Shown: piece by piece, positions 1 to 8,300 of the stretch
Layout of the letters: each line of letters starts with the position of its first letter
How positions within the stretch are numbered: position 1 is the stretch's first letter
From: JAWLDB01 sp041686915
GTDB taxonomy: Bacteria; Bacillota; UBA994; UBA5500
NCBI GenBank assembly: GCA_041686915.1
Contig: JAWLDB010000047.1
Coordinates: forward strand, 1-15,525
Length of the DNA stretch: 15,525 nucleotides
Direction: 5' to 3'
Notes under the pieces: generated by a model
What the model saw: the letters and a program-made list of their open reading frames with translations, nothing else
Told to the model about the DNA's origin: nothing
Database searches by the model: none
Made by a program: the position numbers and the translations under genes

Positions 1-62
1 ACCCTATTCACCATTGAGAGTAGCACAACCTTCTTTTATCTTGTAAGCCCACCATATTTTTC

Positions 63-545
63 CTACTGCACCTTGCTGAGAAAAAGGACATACTCCTTTC
101 CAGTTTCCAGAGCACTATTTGGCTCTGGAATGCGCTTGCCAGCACCTGGGCCACTTTGATAAATGGTATAGTCCCCATAAACAATATCGATGCGGTCGTC
201 GCCGCTGCCTTTTAGATAGGACTTCACTGCAAAAGAATACTCCTGACTCATGGTCACTCTATCGGCCGAAGCATTACCCACACCACGGGCCAAGTTCTTG
301 CTGCCCCCCTTGGCAACAACCCGGCCGAGGACAACTGCATCGGCCGCATTCGTCAGTTGCTCAATGCTGGCGTAGACAGCAATATCGTGGAAGATAACAG
401 CATCGCCCACCTGGACAGTCACCGATGCCATACGGGGGCCTTCGGCTTCGGCCAGGGAACTCCCCCAACCACTATTGTGGACGATTATACCAATGGCCAA
501 TAGTAGGCAGAGCAAAGTCACCAGTGTGAATGGTCTTCTTCTCAT
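63..545 (-). CDS. Small secreted hypothetical protein, possibly C-terminally truncated
   Basis: The 160-residue product starts with a basic stretch (MRRRP) and a hydrophobic segment at about residues 7-24, which looks like a signal peptide or membrane anchor. The rest is soluble, with the phrases DAVVLGRVV near residue 70 and KEYVLFL near the C-terminus. I know these as typical of small exported bacterial proteins of unknown function, but I cannot name a family. The start is supported by GAGGAGGTGAACCTGCA directly upstream on the minus strand. It diverges from the aldehyde dehydrogenase gene at 728. The protein ends right after the KEYVLFLSKVQ phrase. A protein-like continuation (KIKEGCATLNGE) is visible in another frame just beyond the stop, so the 3' end may be frameshifted. 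The gene is probably real; its function is unknown. Confidence 0.6.
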   Translation of the reverse strand: MRRRPFTLVTLLCLLLAIGIIVHNSGWGSSLAEAEGPRMASVTVQVGDAVIFHDIAVYASIEQLTNAADAVVLGRVVAKGGSKNLARGVGNASADRVTMSQEYSFAVKSYLKGSGDDRIDIVYGDYTIYQSGPGAGKRIPEPNSALETGKEYVLFLSKVQ

Positions 546-727
546 TGCAGGTTCACCTCCTCGAGAAGCTTAACTCTTTTCCTCAGATACAATATTCTAT
601 CTGTTCCCACTTCTTCCTGTTTAATACATGTTGGATCTTCTTCCTATATATTGCGGTCCCTTTGCCCGCCATGAAATTCTCGGGTATGCTTAGGATAGGG
701 ACAAGCGCCTCAATAGGAGGTTTTGGC

Positions 728-2284
728 ATGAGCGATGATAGCAAGACCGAACAACTGAGAGAGTTCTTCAATCCGGCCACCAACCAACTGGTAGATACCT
801 GGCATCTGACGCCATTGGATGAGGTGCCAAGGCTTTATGAACAAGCGAGGATGGCGTTTCACTCCTGGAGTGCTATACCCCTCACCGAACGCCTGGGCAT
901 GATGCGCCAGCTTCGCCTCTACCTGGTGGAACATTTGGATGCGACAGCGGACGCGGTGGCGCAGTCGACTGGCAAGGTGCCAGTGGAAGCTCTCACCTCC
1001 GACGTGCTGCCACTGATTGACGCCATCCTCCATATGGAGAAGCACGCCAAGCGTGCGCTCCGCAAGCGCCGGGCACCAACTCCCCTCGTGCTGTTTGGCA
1101 AGCGATCATACATAGAGTACAAGCCGCGGGGTGTGGTACTCTGCATTTCGCCCTGGAACTATCCTCTGCAGCTCTCGCTGATCCCGGTCCTCAGCGCGCT
1201 AGTGGCTGGTAACACGGTGATACTGAAGCCGTCAGAGGTTACACCGCTGATCGGCAAGCTGATCGAGCGTTTGCGCGACGCCGCGGGTATTCCAAAGGAT
1301 GTGCTGCAGATAGCCCACGGAGCAGGCGACCTGGGAGCAGCACTCACCAAAGGCAATCCTGATTTCATCTTCTTCACGGGCTCGGTGCGTACGGGCAAGC
1401 TGATCCAAGCGGAGGCAGCCAAGCAGTTGATTCCGACCACACTGGAGCTAGGCGGCAAGGACCCGATGATAGTCTTCAGCGATGCCAACCTGGAACGTGC
1501 CGTGCAAGGCGCCATCTGGGGAGCTTTCACCAATTCGGGACAGGTTTGCATGTCCGTGGAGCGGCTCTACGTAGAGCGCCCTATTTACGACCGGTTCGTG
1601 CAGCGGCTGGTTGAAGAGACGAAACGGCTACGGCAAGGTACTGGGCCAGATGCTGATATAGGTTCGATGACGGCGAAAATGCAAGTGGATGTCGTCAGAG
1701 AGCAGGTGCGCGAAGCGCTGGACAAAGGAGCACGCCTGTTGACAGGCAGTCCACCGGATGAGTGGCAGACTGATCAGGGGCTGTTCATCACACCCATGGT
1801 GCTGGTAGATGTCACTCCGGAGATGTCGATCATGCAGGAAGAGACGTTTGGTCCGGTGCTGCCGGTTATCCCCTTTGACACTGAAGACGAAGTGGTGCAG
1901 CTCGCCAACGACTCACCCTACGGTCTGAACGCCAGCGTCTGGAGCAAAAGCTTGGCGCGAGCACGCCGGGTGGCTTCCAGGCTGGTCAGCGGCAACGTAG
2001 TGATCAATGACGTGATTATCACGGTGGTGAACCACCATCTCCCCTTCGGCGGAGCCAAACAGAGCGGGTTAGGCAAGTATCACGGTGAGGTAGGTTTGCG
2101 CAGCTTCTGCGTGGAGACGGCCGTGATGAAAGACAGTGGCAGACAGGTGCGTGAGGTAGCGTGGTACCCCTATGCCGGGCGGTACGAGCCTCTGGCCAAG
2201 TTGATTAAGAGCTTTTATGGGACGAAGACCGACTGGGTCGGCTTTATTAAGGCCTATACGAACTTGCTTAAGGGCAGAAAATGA
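728..2284 (+). CDS. Aldehyde dehydrogenase family protein, probably NAD-dependent
   Basis: The product (518 residues) should oxidise an aldehyde to the acid in the cytoplasm; the substrate cannot be read from sequence. Family hallmarks are present in order: the PWNYP motif with Asn144, LKPSE with Lys167 and Glu170 (Glu here usually goes with NAD rather than NADP), TGSVRTG, the general base Glu240 in LELGGKDP, and the nucleophile Cys274 in GQVCMSVE. The Glu-Cys spacing of 34 residues is the family norm. EETFGPVLP and LPFGGAKQSGLGKYHG are also present. The frame is open upstream to 530, but AGGAGG sits 7 nt before the ATG at 728, and the protein from there has the usual length. The tail after about residue 470 is rich in aromatic and basic residues, which could mean membrane association as in fatty-aldehyde dehydrogenases; that is speculative. 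Confidence 0.93.
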   Translation: MSDDSKTEQLREFFNPATNQLVDTWHLTPLDEVPRLYEQARMAFHSWSAIPLTERLGMMRQLRLYLVEHLDATADAVAQSTGKVPVEALTSDVLPLIDAILHMEKHAKRALRKRRAPTPLVLFGKRSYIEYKPRGVVLCISPWNYPLQLSLIPVLSALVAGNTVILKPSEVTPLIGKLIERLRDAAGIPKDVLQIAHGAGDLGAALTKGNPDFIFFTGSVRTGKLIQAEAAKQLIPTTLELGGKDPMIVFSDANLERAVQGAIWGAFTNSGQVCMSVERLYVERPIYDRFVQRLVEETKRLRQGTGPDADIGSMTAKMQVDVVREQVREALDKGARLLTGSPPDEWQTDQGLFITPMVLVDVTPEMSIMQEETFGPVLPVIPFDTEDEVVQLANDSPYGLNASVWSKSLARARRVASRLVSGNVVINDVIITVVNHHLPFGGAKQSGLGKYHGEVGLRSFCVETAVMKDSGRQVREVAWYPYAGRYEPLAKLIKSFYGTKTDWVGFIKAYTNLLKGRK

Positions 2285-2341
2285 ATTCAGACAACCAGCT
2301 GCCAATAAGAATAACTATGGCAGCCGTTGCTGGGTCAGTTG

Positions 2342-2371
2342 TTGACGAATAAGCTGCAGTAGAGTTAGAAA
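2342..2371 (+). promoter_or_regulatory. Possible sigma-70-type promoter for the lipoprotein gene
   Basis: TTGACG (2342-2347) is followed after 18 bases by TAGAAA (2366-2371), about 40 bases before the GTG start at 2410. The match is only moderate, and the gene could equally be read through from the aldehyde dehydrogenase. Confidence 0.3.
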
Positions 2372-2409
2372 AGGTTCTTTGGGGATTAAGGGATTGCTCT
2401 GGAGGGGGA

Positions 2410-3612
2410 GTGGCTTTGCAAGGAAGATATTGTCGACGTCAAACGTTCCTGGTCATCGGTTTACTGGCGCTACTGTTGTTTGTGGTTAACGGATGCAGCC
2501 CGGCTGTGGACGTCGATGGACCTACACCCGATAAGAGCTCAGGGGCGCTAAGGGTGCACTTCATCGATGTCGGCCAGGCTGACGCGATTTTGGTGCAGGC
2601 GCCCTCCGGCAAAACGCTGCTAATAGACGCCGGCAATAACGCAGACGGAGATTTGGTGCTTAACTATTTGCGAGACCAGGGAGTCACCCGGCTGGACCAC
2701 GTTATCGGCACCCATCCGCACGAGGACCACATTGGCGGACTGGATACTGTGATCAGCGGCATGTCCATCGGCAAGGTTTATCTGCCGGACGTTACGGCTA
2801 ATACCAAGACCTTTGAAGACGTACTGTTGGCTATCCAGGCCAAGGGACTGAAGGTGACGCGCGCCAAGGCCGGGGTCACGCTGGATATGGGTGAAGCAGT
2901 GCAGGCTGCCATGCTCGCGCCGGTTAGAGATGATTATAGCGAAACGAATGATTACAGCGCGGTAGTGAGGATTGTGTACGACCAAGTCAGTTTCTTGCTG
3001 AGTGGAGATGCTGAACAGCCTTCAGAGCAAGACATACTGCAGAGCAGGGCCAACCTTTCCACGACTGTGCTAAAGGTGGGCCACCACGGCGGGGCGACCT
3101 CTACTTCCGCAGAGTTTCTGCGCGCCGTTGACCCGCAGTATGCGGTTATTTCCGTAGGGGAAGACAACTCCTATGGGCACCCACATGCTGAACTGCTGGA
3201 ACGTTTGCATGCGACCAGGGCGACTATCTATCGGACCGACGAGTTTGGCACAGTGGTCGCAGAAACCGATGGCAAGACGGTAGATTTCAACAAGCCGGCT
3301 ACTGCCGATTACCAGATGGTAATCCAATCGGTTGACCTAAGTGGAGAAGTAGTAACCATCCTAAACCGGGGGAAAACGCCTATCGACATTTCAGGGTGGG
3401 AACTGGTCAGTGTGGCGGGTGACCAACGCTTCACTTTCCCCAACGGCACAAAGTTAGCGGCCGGTGGCAGCCTGCAGGTCAGGAGTGGCGAGCAGGCCAA
3501 GTCTGAACCAGGAGCTATTGTCTGGACCAAGAGCAACATCTGGAACAACAGTGGCGACCCGGCGGTTTTATATGACGCTGAGCAACGGCTTGTGGACCGA
3601 TTTGACCGTTGA
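2410..3612 (+). CDS. ComEC-like metallo-beta-lactamase lipoprotein with C-terminal lamin-tail domain
   Basis: The 400-residue product begins with a lipoprotein signal peptide: basic residues, a hydrophobic run, and a lipobox ending NGC with Cys29 as the likely lipidated residue. It would therefore be anchored on the outer face of the membrane. Residues about 48-290 form a metallo-beta-lactamase domain of the ComEC/Rec2 C-terminal type. Its HPHEDH motif (His102, His104, Asp106, His107), Asp200 in LSGDAEQ, the GHHGG motif (His225, His226) and GHPH (His257, His259) fit a two-metal hydrolase site. Residues about 301-400 (ILNRG...PIDISGWELVS...FTFPNG) match a lamin-tail domain, often attached to secreted nucleases. 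Hydrolysis of extracellular DNA or another phosphoester is the likely role. The start is GTG after GGAGGGG; TTG at 2416 is an alternative. The DUF3006 gene follows immediately, a common pairing. Confidence 0.88.
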   Translation: MALQGRYCRRQTFLVIGLLALLLFVVNGCSPAVDVDGPTPDKSSGALRVHFIDVGQADAILVQAPSGKTLLIDAGNNADGDLVLNYLRDQGVTRLDHVIGTHPHEDHIGGLDTVISGMSIGKVYLPDVTANTKTFEDVLLAIQAKGLKVTRAKAGVTLDMGEAVQAAMLAPVRDDYSETNDYSAVVRIVYDQVSFLLSGDAEQPSEQDILQSRANLSTTVLKVGHHGGATSTSAEFLRAVDPQYAVISVGEDNSYGHPHAELLERLHATRATIYRTDEFGTVVAETDGKTVDFNKPATADYQMVIQSVDLSGEVVTILNRGKTPIDISGWELVSVAGDQRFTFPNGTKLAAGGSLQVRSGEQAKSEPGAIVWTKSNIWNNSGDPAVLYDAEQRLVDRFDR

Positions 3613-3631
3613 TGCGATGGAGGTTACGTTC

Positions 3632-3835
3632 ATGCTATTAGTAGTTGACCGCTTCGAACAGGATATGGCCGTTATCGAGTACGGTGAGCGCACTTTCAAT
3701 ATTCCCCGCGTGCTGCTGCCGACTGACTGCAAGGAAGGCGATGTACTGAAGTTTGGCATCGAGATTGACCAAGAGGCTACTGACGATAGAAAGAGTCGCG
3801 TCGGCAAACTGCTGGAGGGCCTCTGGGAGGAGTAA
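3632..3835 (+). CDS. DUF3006 family protein
   Basis: This 67-residue acidic protein opens with LLVVDRFEQDMAVIE and ends with a charged helix, DDRKSRVGKLLEGLWEE. That is the layout of DUF3006 proteins, which often sit next to ComEC-like metallo-beta-lactamase genes. It has no signal peptide, so it should be cytoplasmic, whereas the neighbour at 2410 is exported. The ATG at 3632 is preceded at 8 bases by GGAGG (3619-3623); an ATG at 3617 overlaps that site and is less likely. The gene begins 19 bases after the lipoprotein stop and is very probably co-transcribed with it. The last 78 bases around its stop recur in a decayed copy at 5252-5329. Its biochemical function is not known. Confidence 0.85.
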   Translation: MLLVVDRFEQDMAVIEYGERTFNIPRVLLPTDCKEGDVLKFGIEIDQEATDDRKSRVGKLLEGLWEE

Positions 3836-3994
3836 GTATGCAAGCGAGTAGAGGTAACACGGCCTGGGCGAAGGCGCTCTGTGAGTCTACATCTAGCCGC
3901 TGATCAGCTGCATGGTCAAGTTCCAGTGCTGGCCCAGAAGGGGCCTGATGAGGTCGCCAAGCTTAGTTTCTTTTAACATGCCTGCTTAAGCACA

Positions 3995-4025
3995 AAGTCC
4001 CTCACCGTTGTACGGTGAGGGACTT
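3995..4025 (+). terminator. Rho-independent terminator after the lipoprotein/DUF3006 operon
   Basis: A perfect 13-bp stem (AAGTCCCTCACCG at 3995-4007 with its complement at 4013-4025) encloses a TTGTA loop. It is followed by the T-rich CTTTCGGGCTTCGTTTATT. It lies 160 bases after the DUF3006 stop. The A-run on its left side is short, so reverse use is less likely. Confidence 0.8.
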
Positions 4026-4104
4026 CTTTCGGGCTTCGTTTATTATCTACACATCACTGCTCTAGACAGCAACCAGCGTAGAAGAGCGGAGCAGGATTAA
4101 CGCG

Positions 4105-4144
4105 CAGTCTGCTTGACTCCCCCGCCTACTAATATCGCAGACTG
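4105..4144. repeat. 8-bp inverted repeat upstream of the AEC permease
   Basis: CAGTCTGC (4105-4112) and GCAGACTG (4137-4144) are exact reverse complements 24 bases apart. A TTGACT (4113-4118) begins immediately after the left arm. The arrangement could be an operator pair or a weak hairpin; no good -10 box is spaced correctly from TTGACT. Confidence 0.4.
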
Positions 4145-4225
4145 AGTGAGGTGACTAAGGCTTCACAAAGTTCACACCAGGAGAATGCGCACCATAAGAT
4201 GAGGATAACGGAAGGGGGGGGTCTT

Positions 4226-5149
4226 TTGGATGTATCGGTTGTTATTGAGAGTATTGTTACACTGTTCATAATGATACTGGTCGGCGTCTATGCCCGCCGC
4301 AGGCAGATCATTACAGATGAACTGAACAATGGCTTAGTAACGATCCTTATCGAGGTAGCTCTGCCATTTATGCTTCTCTCTTCGTTCCTCCATACATACG
4401 ACAGCACCATCAAAGCGAATGTAATAAAGACCGTCTATTACTCCCTAGGGGCATACATACTGATGACCGCTGTTTCATATCTGCTGCTTCGACCCATAAA
4501 AAACGATAAGAGGACGATCCTACACTTTGGCAATGTTTTCGTCAACACGGGTTATGTCGGTTTTCCTATACTGAGCTCCCTGTATGGGCCAGAGGGGGTT
4601 GTGTATGGTTCGATCTTTAACAATTTCTTTGTACTATTCGTGTGGACCTACGGAATAATGCTGTTTAAAGGTCGGTTGAGTGCACAGGAACTAAAGCTAG
4701 AGTTCAAGAAAGCCCTCCTGAACCCCTCGATTTTGGTGGTTTGCGCAGGCCTCGTTATTATGTCCTATAACATTAGCTTACCAAGCGCGCTTATGTCTGC
4801 ATCAAAAAGCATCGGGAATCTTACCGGGCCCCTGTCAATGATGATTATTGGCGGCGTACTCTCAAGGATAAGGATAAAAGAGTATCTATTTGACTGGACG
4901 CTTTATTACGGCCTTGCAGTCAAGCTGCTTATTATTCCGGGGGTCATATACCTTACAGCCTCATTGTTTAGGCTTTCCTCCATCGCTATAAACACGGTTA
5001 TTATCATGACAGCAATGCCTGCCTCCACCATGACCTCAATCCTAGCTGAGACATTCAACAAGGAAAAGGAATATGCAGCAGTCGTCGTATCTGCTTCGAC
5101 TCTGCTTTCTCTGTTCACAGTAATCTTGCTGATAAGATACGCGCTGTAA
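4226..5149 (+). CDS. AEC family transporter (auxin efflux carrier-like permease)
   Basis: The product from 4226 has 307 residues and about ten hydrophobic segments, the usual size and layout of AEC permeases, which export or exchange small carboxylates or amino-acid-like anions. Family-like stretches include ILVGVYARRRQIIT after the first helix, VALPFMLLSSF, FGNVFVNTGYVGFPI, and AMPASTMTSILAE near the C-terminus. I chose TTG at 4226 because GGAAGGGGGGGG ends 5 bases before it and the protein then starts DVSVVIESIV, the normal N-terminus. An ATG at 4199 and a GTG at 4151 are in frame and would add 9 or 25 mostly polar residues. Base composition is lower than in the neighbours (about 45% GC in five sampled lines against 55-60%). 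A truncated DUF3006 copy follows the gene. The substrate is unknown. Confidence 0.88.
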   Translation: MDVSVVIESIVTLFIMILVGVYARRRQIITDELNNGLVTILIEVALPFMLLSSFLHTYDSTIKANVIKTVYYSLGAYILMTAVSYLLLRPIKNDKRTILHFGNVFVNTGYVGFPILSSLYGPEGVVYGSIFNNFFVLFVWTYGIMLFKGRLSAQELKLEFKKALLNPSILVVCAGLVIMSYNISLPSALMSASKSIGNLTGPLSMMIIGGVLSRIRIKEYLFDWTLYYGLAVKLLIIPGVIYLTASLFRLSSIAINTVIIMTAMPASTMTSILAETFNKEKEYAAVVVSASTLLSLFTVILLIRYAL

Positions 5150-5153
5150 GCCA

Positions 5154-5181
5154 AACGTGGCCAACAGTGATGGGCCACGTT
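5154..5181 (+). terminator. Hairpin after the AEC permease, possible weak terminator
   Basis: AACGTGGCC (5154-5162) pairs perfectly with GGCCACGTT (5173-5181) across a 10-base loop, 4 bases after the permease stop codon. There is no real T-tract (GCTTGCCC follows), so termination would be inefficient or helped by the stronger hairpin at 5328. Confidence 0.4.
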
Positions 5182-5251
5182 GCTTGCCCTGGTTACCGTG
5201 CACCTGTGGACCGGCTCCATGGCTATGCATAGTTGCCCACAGCGCCGAGTG

Positions 5252-5320
5252 AACCAAGAGGCTACTGACGACAGGAAGAGCCGCGTTGGTAAACTACTGG
5301 AGAGCCTCTGGGAGAAGTAA
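5252..5320 (+). pseudogene. Decayed 3' fragment of a second DUF3006 gene
   Basis: Bases 5252-5329 align without gaps to 3767-3844, the end of the intact DUF3006 gene, with 10 differences in 78, all transitions. In the matching frame the fragment reads NQEATDDRKSRVGKLLE... and ends at a TAA at the same place as the intact gene. Most changes fall in third codon positions; two amino-acid changes inside the domain are Gly to Ser and Glu to Lys. The conserved middle of DUF3006 is missing upstream. An ATG at 5219 in the same frame gives a chimeric 33-codon reading frame without a ribosome binding site, so I call it a remnant. A VDRLHGYA reading at 5206-5229 in another frame may be a scrap of the N-terminus. 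Confidence 0.75.
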
Positions 5321-5327
5321 ATATGCA

Positions 5328-5353
5328 AGGCGGGCCCGAAACCGGGCCCGCCT
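5328..5353. terminator. Strong GC hairpin between the DUF3006 fragment and addA, probably bidirectional
   Basis: An 11-bp perfect stem (AGGCGGGCCCG at 5328-5338, complement at 5343-5353) has a 4-base loop. On the plus strand GAGCTTTTG follows; on the minus strand TGCATATTTAC follows. It lies 14 bases past the addA stop codon and 8 bases past the DUF3006 fragment, so it should end transcription arriving from both sides. Confidence 0.75.
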
Positions 5354-5367
5354 GAGCTTTTGTAGTC

Positions 5368-8300
5368 CTATTCCAGTGTAATGTAACGCAGCACATCGGT
5401 AAACAGTATCCCGCACTCCCGCACAGTTTCTCCCGTAGCCTGTTCAAAATAGCGCTGGTAGAGCTCAAGCTGCGGCCGGTAATACTCCGCGAGCTCCATT
5501 AAATGCGCTTCGTCAGCCACCGTGTCTGATTTGTAGTCCACCAGCACCCAAGCATCGCCCTCTCGGAAAGCCAGGTCAATCACGCCTGTCAGGTAGGTAT
5601 CCTGCTCGTAGACTCCGAAGGGCAGCTCGGTCAGGCGTTCACTGGCTGCCTGCATCCGCTGCCAGATAGGAGCCTGCAATACCTTGCGCAGCAGGTCGAC
5701 CACTTGCGCCTGTTCGGACTCGTCTCTCCCCTCTTCCCTGAGCATCTCCAAGGATAGCTCATCCAGGTCCAGCTGACTGTCAGTAGCCAGCAACTCCAAG
5801 GCCTTATGCACTACGTTGCCGTAACTCATACCCCGCCCAGTCTGGAACCTGGTGGGAACGGGCTGACCGCCTTTAGCTGTCTCGGTTACGCTGGTTTGGC
5901 TATAGGAAGGAGCGCTTAACAGTTGCAGGCGCTCACGCATTATCTGCCTGACCTTGTCCAGGTCCTCCGGGGTGACTGCAGTTGTCATCTTGATGTCCTG
6001 ACCAACTGACTCTAACAGCTCGCCCTCCCAAGCATCATCTGGCAGGTAGGCATGCAGCGCTTCCCAAGGGCTCTTTTTCGCGTGCTGCTGACTGTAGCTG
6101 ACCACCAGCAGGTTCTTGGCGCGGGTGGCGGCAACGTACAGAAGGCGCACAGACTCACCGGCGAGGAACAATTGCTCTTCCTGCTCATGGTCGTCCCAGC
6201 CTGGCGGTTGCGCAATCACATCGGTGGTGAAGCCACGTTTGCGGGCTACCCGCAGATAGCCCTTGGCTTGTCCTTGAGTGCGGCGAACATGCAGGACGGG
6301 CGGAATATCTGCTGTGCGGCTAGGGTTGGCCAAAATCACCACGGGCGCCTCCAGCCCCTTCGCTTTATGCAGGTTCATGATGCGCACCCCGGTGCGTAAA
6401 CCGGCTTCTATGTCCAACTCTTCATCAGTGCCGCTTGTGAGCAGCTGTCCTAAGAAATCTACGGCTTCGGCAAAGCCAGCCAAGCCTTTCTCCTCTTCCT
6501 GGCGGAGCAGCTCCAATGCCTGCAGCATATACCCGGTCTGTCCTTTACCCATCGGCTGGGTCAGTGTCCAGGGCAGGATTCCTGAGTCGGCCATGATCCG
6601 CTCCAGGGCACTGGAAGCCGGTAATTCGCGGCTCCACTGGTAATAGCGGTTAAGCGTCTCCCAGGCGTGTTTGAAGTCCGCTTGGATACCCGCAGGTAAG
6701 TCAGGCAACGGCTCGAGGCAGGAGAACTCGCCCCCAGCCAGTTTGAACTGGTAGAGAGCATCATCACTGATTCCAAAGAACAGACCGCGTAGAGCTGCCA
6801 CCAAGGCTACCTGGTCTTCCGGGTCAGCCAGGGACTGCATCAGGTAGTAGATCTCCCAGAGGGGTAGGCAGCTGGCGATATCGTTACCGCCAGACATGGT
6901 GTAGGGAATGCCTAGCTGTTCCAAAGCTTGTGCATAGCGGGCCATGTCACGCCGGTAATGCACCAGTATCATAAAGTCCTCAGCCACGGCAGCGTGGGTA
7001 TGGCCCATCAACAGTTCATCGTCGCTGCGAGTAAGCTGCAGATTGCCCTGCAGCGCCCAGTTTAGCCAGTTGGTTACCTGTTTAACATCCTCTTGCAGGA
7101 TCAGTTCTTGCTTGCGGCCGTCCACTTCCCCGAGGTGCAACCGCTTTAGACCACCATGCATGCCCTCAGCATTCAGCCGCACAGGCTGCATGGGTACGTA
7201 TTCTGCCTGATAAGGTTCGGCGGAATGGCTGAACAGCTCGCCGAAGCCTTGGTTGACCCAGTCGATAATCTCAGTTAGCGAGCGGAAGTTAGCCGTCAGA
7301 TGCAGCACTTCGCCCCCTGAACTCTTAATCTGCCGCTTCACCTGGTTATAGATATCTATATCTGCGCGACGGAAGCGGTAGATGGACTGTTTAGGATCAC
7401 CCACCACGAACAAGGAGCCCGGGCGGATGCGTACCTGTGTCCAGTCCTGCTCGCTGAGGTCATCACCACTCAGGTACAGCATAATCTCTGCCTGGATAGG
7501 GTCGGTATCCTGAAACTCATCCACCAGCAGATGGGTGAAGCGCCGCTGGAAGTAGGCCCGCACTTCCTGATTGCCACGCAACAGCTGTGCTGTGCGCAGC
7601 AGCAAGTCTTGGAAGTTGAGCTTATTCTCCTGCTCCCTTAGCCGCTGGTAATGCTCCACTGCCGGTGCAATAAACTTGAGTAGAGGCTGATAGCGGTATT
7701 CCCACCAGGCCTGTAGCGCTGGATGGATGACGCTCGCTTGCAGCTCAGCAAACTCTTCGCCAAGGCGCTTAGCCAGTTTCCCATCGTGCCACCGCTTTTG
7801 CGTCGGTTTACCACCGCTTTTCAGCTTTGCTAGGAGACGCAGGAAGTAGGCATCGTCGCTTAAGTCAAAGGAGCGTTGCCAGCGGGTGACCAGGCGAATG
7901 TGCTTCTGCAGTGGACACCAGCCATCATCCGGCCGGATAGCAGGCATCAAGGCAGCGACCCGCGCAAACCAGCCGAGAACGGCGTCCCGCACTGGTTGCA
8001 GCTCGGGATAAGGAACCTGGCTGGTCTCGAGCTCCACATCGCTGTATAGCACGAGCTGCTTGTACACATCCTCGAGTTCGCTAGCTGACACATCCAGTTC
8101 CCGCAAATCCTGCAACAGATTGGGGTTCTCAATCCGCATCTGCGCGAGGTACTCATCCCAGGCCCGCTTCTCGAGCAGCTTCTCTTCCCAGGCCTCGAGT
8201 TCGGCGAAGTCTGGAGATAGCCCAGCTTCTATCGGCCGCTCGCGCAAGAGCCGGCCGCAGAAGGAATGGATGGTGCCGATAAAAGCCAGATGCAAATGGG

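Larger units (their letters stand above)
3836..4225. other. Non-coding gap between the DUF3006 gene and the AEC permease
   Basis: About 390 bases hold no convincing gene. From 3836 to 3994 I see nothing clear. A strong hairpin follows at 3995-4025, then an AT-rich stretch, an 8-bp inverted repeat at 4105-4144, and a G-run that serves as the ribosome binding site of the permease. The permease frame is open back to a GTG at 4151, so a slightly longer protein is possible. Confidence 0.6.

Noticed and set aside
530..727. Longer aldehyde dehydrogenase with 66 additional N-terminal residues
   Set aside because: The extension is hydrophobic and cysteine-rich, unlike the family, and an AGGAGG site at the right distance marks the ATG at 728.
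4026..4150. T-box or other riboswitch upstream of the permease
   Set aside because: No T-box core sequence or recognisable riboswitch core is present; only a simple 8-bp inverted repeat is seen.
4906..5328. Minus-strand reading frame similar to one at 3568-3843
   Set aside because: The shared N-terminal peptide arises because both lie antisense to the two copies of the DUF3006 gene end; the rest overlaps the permease gene on the other strand.
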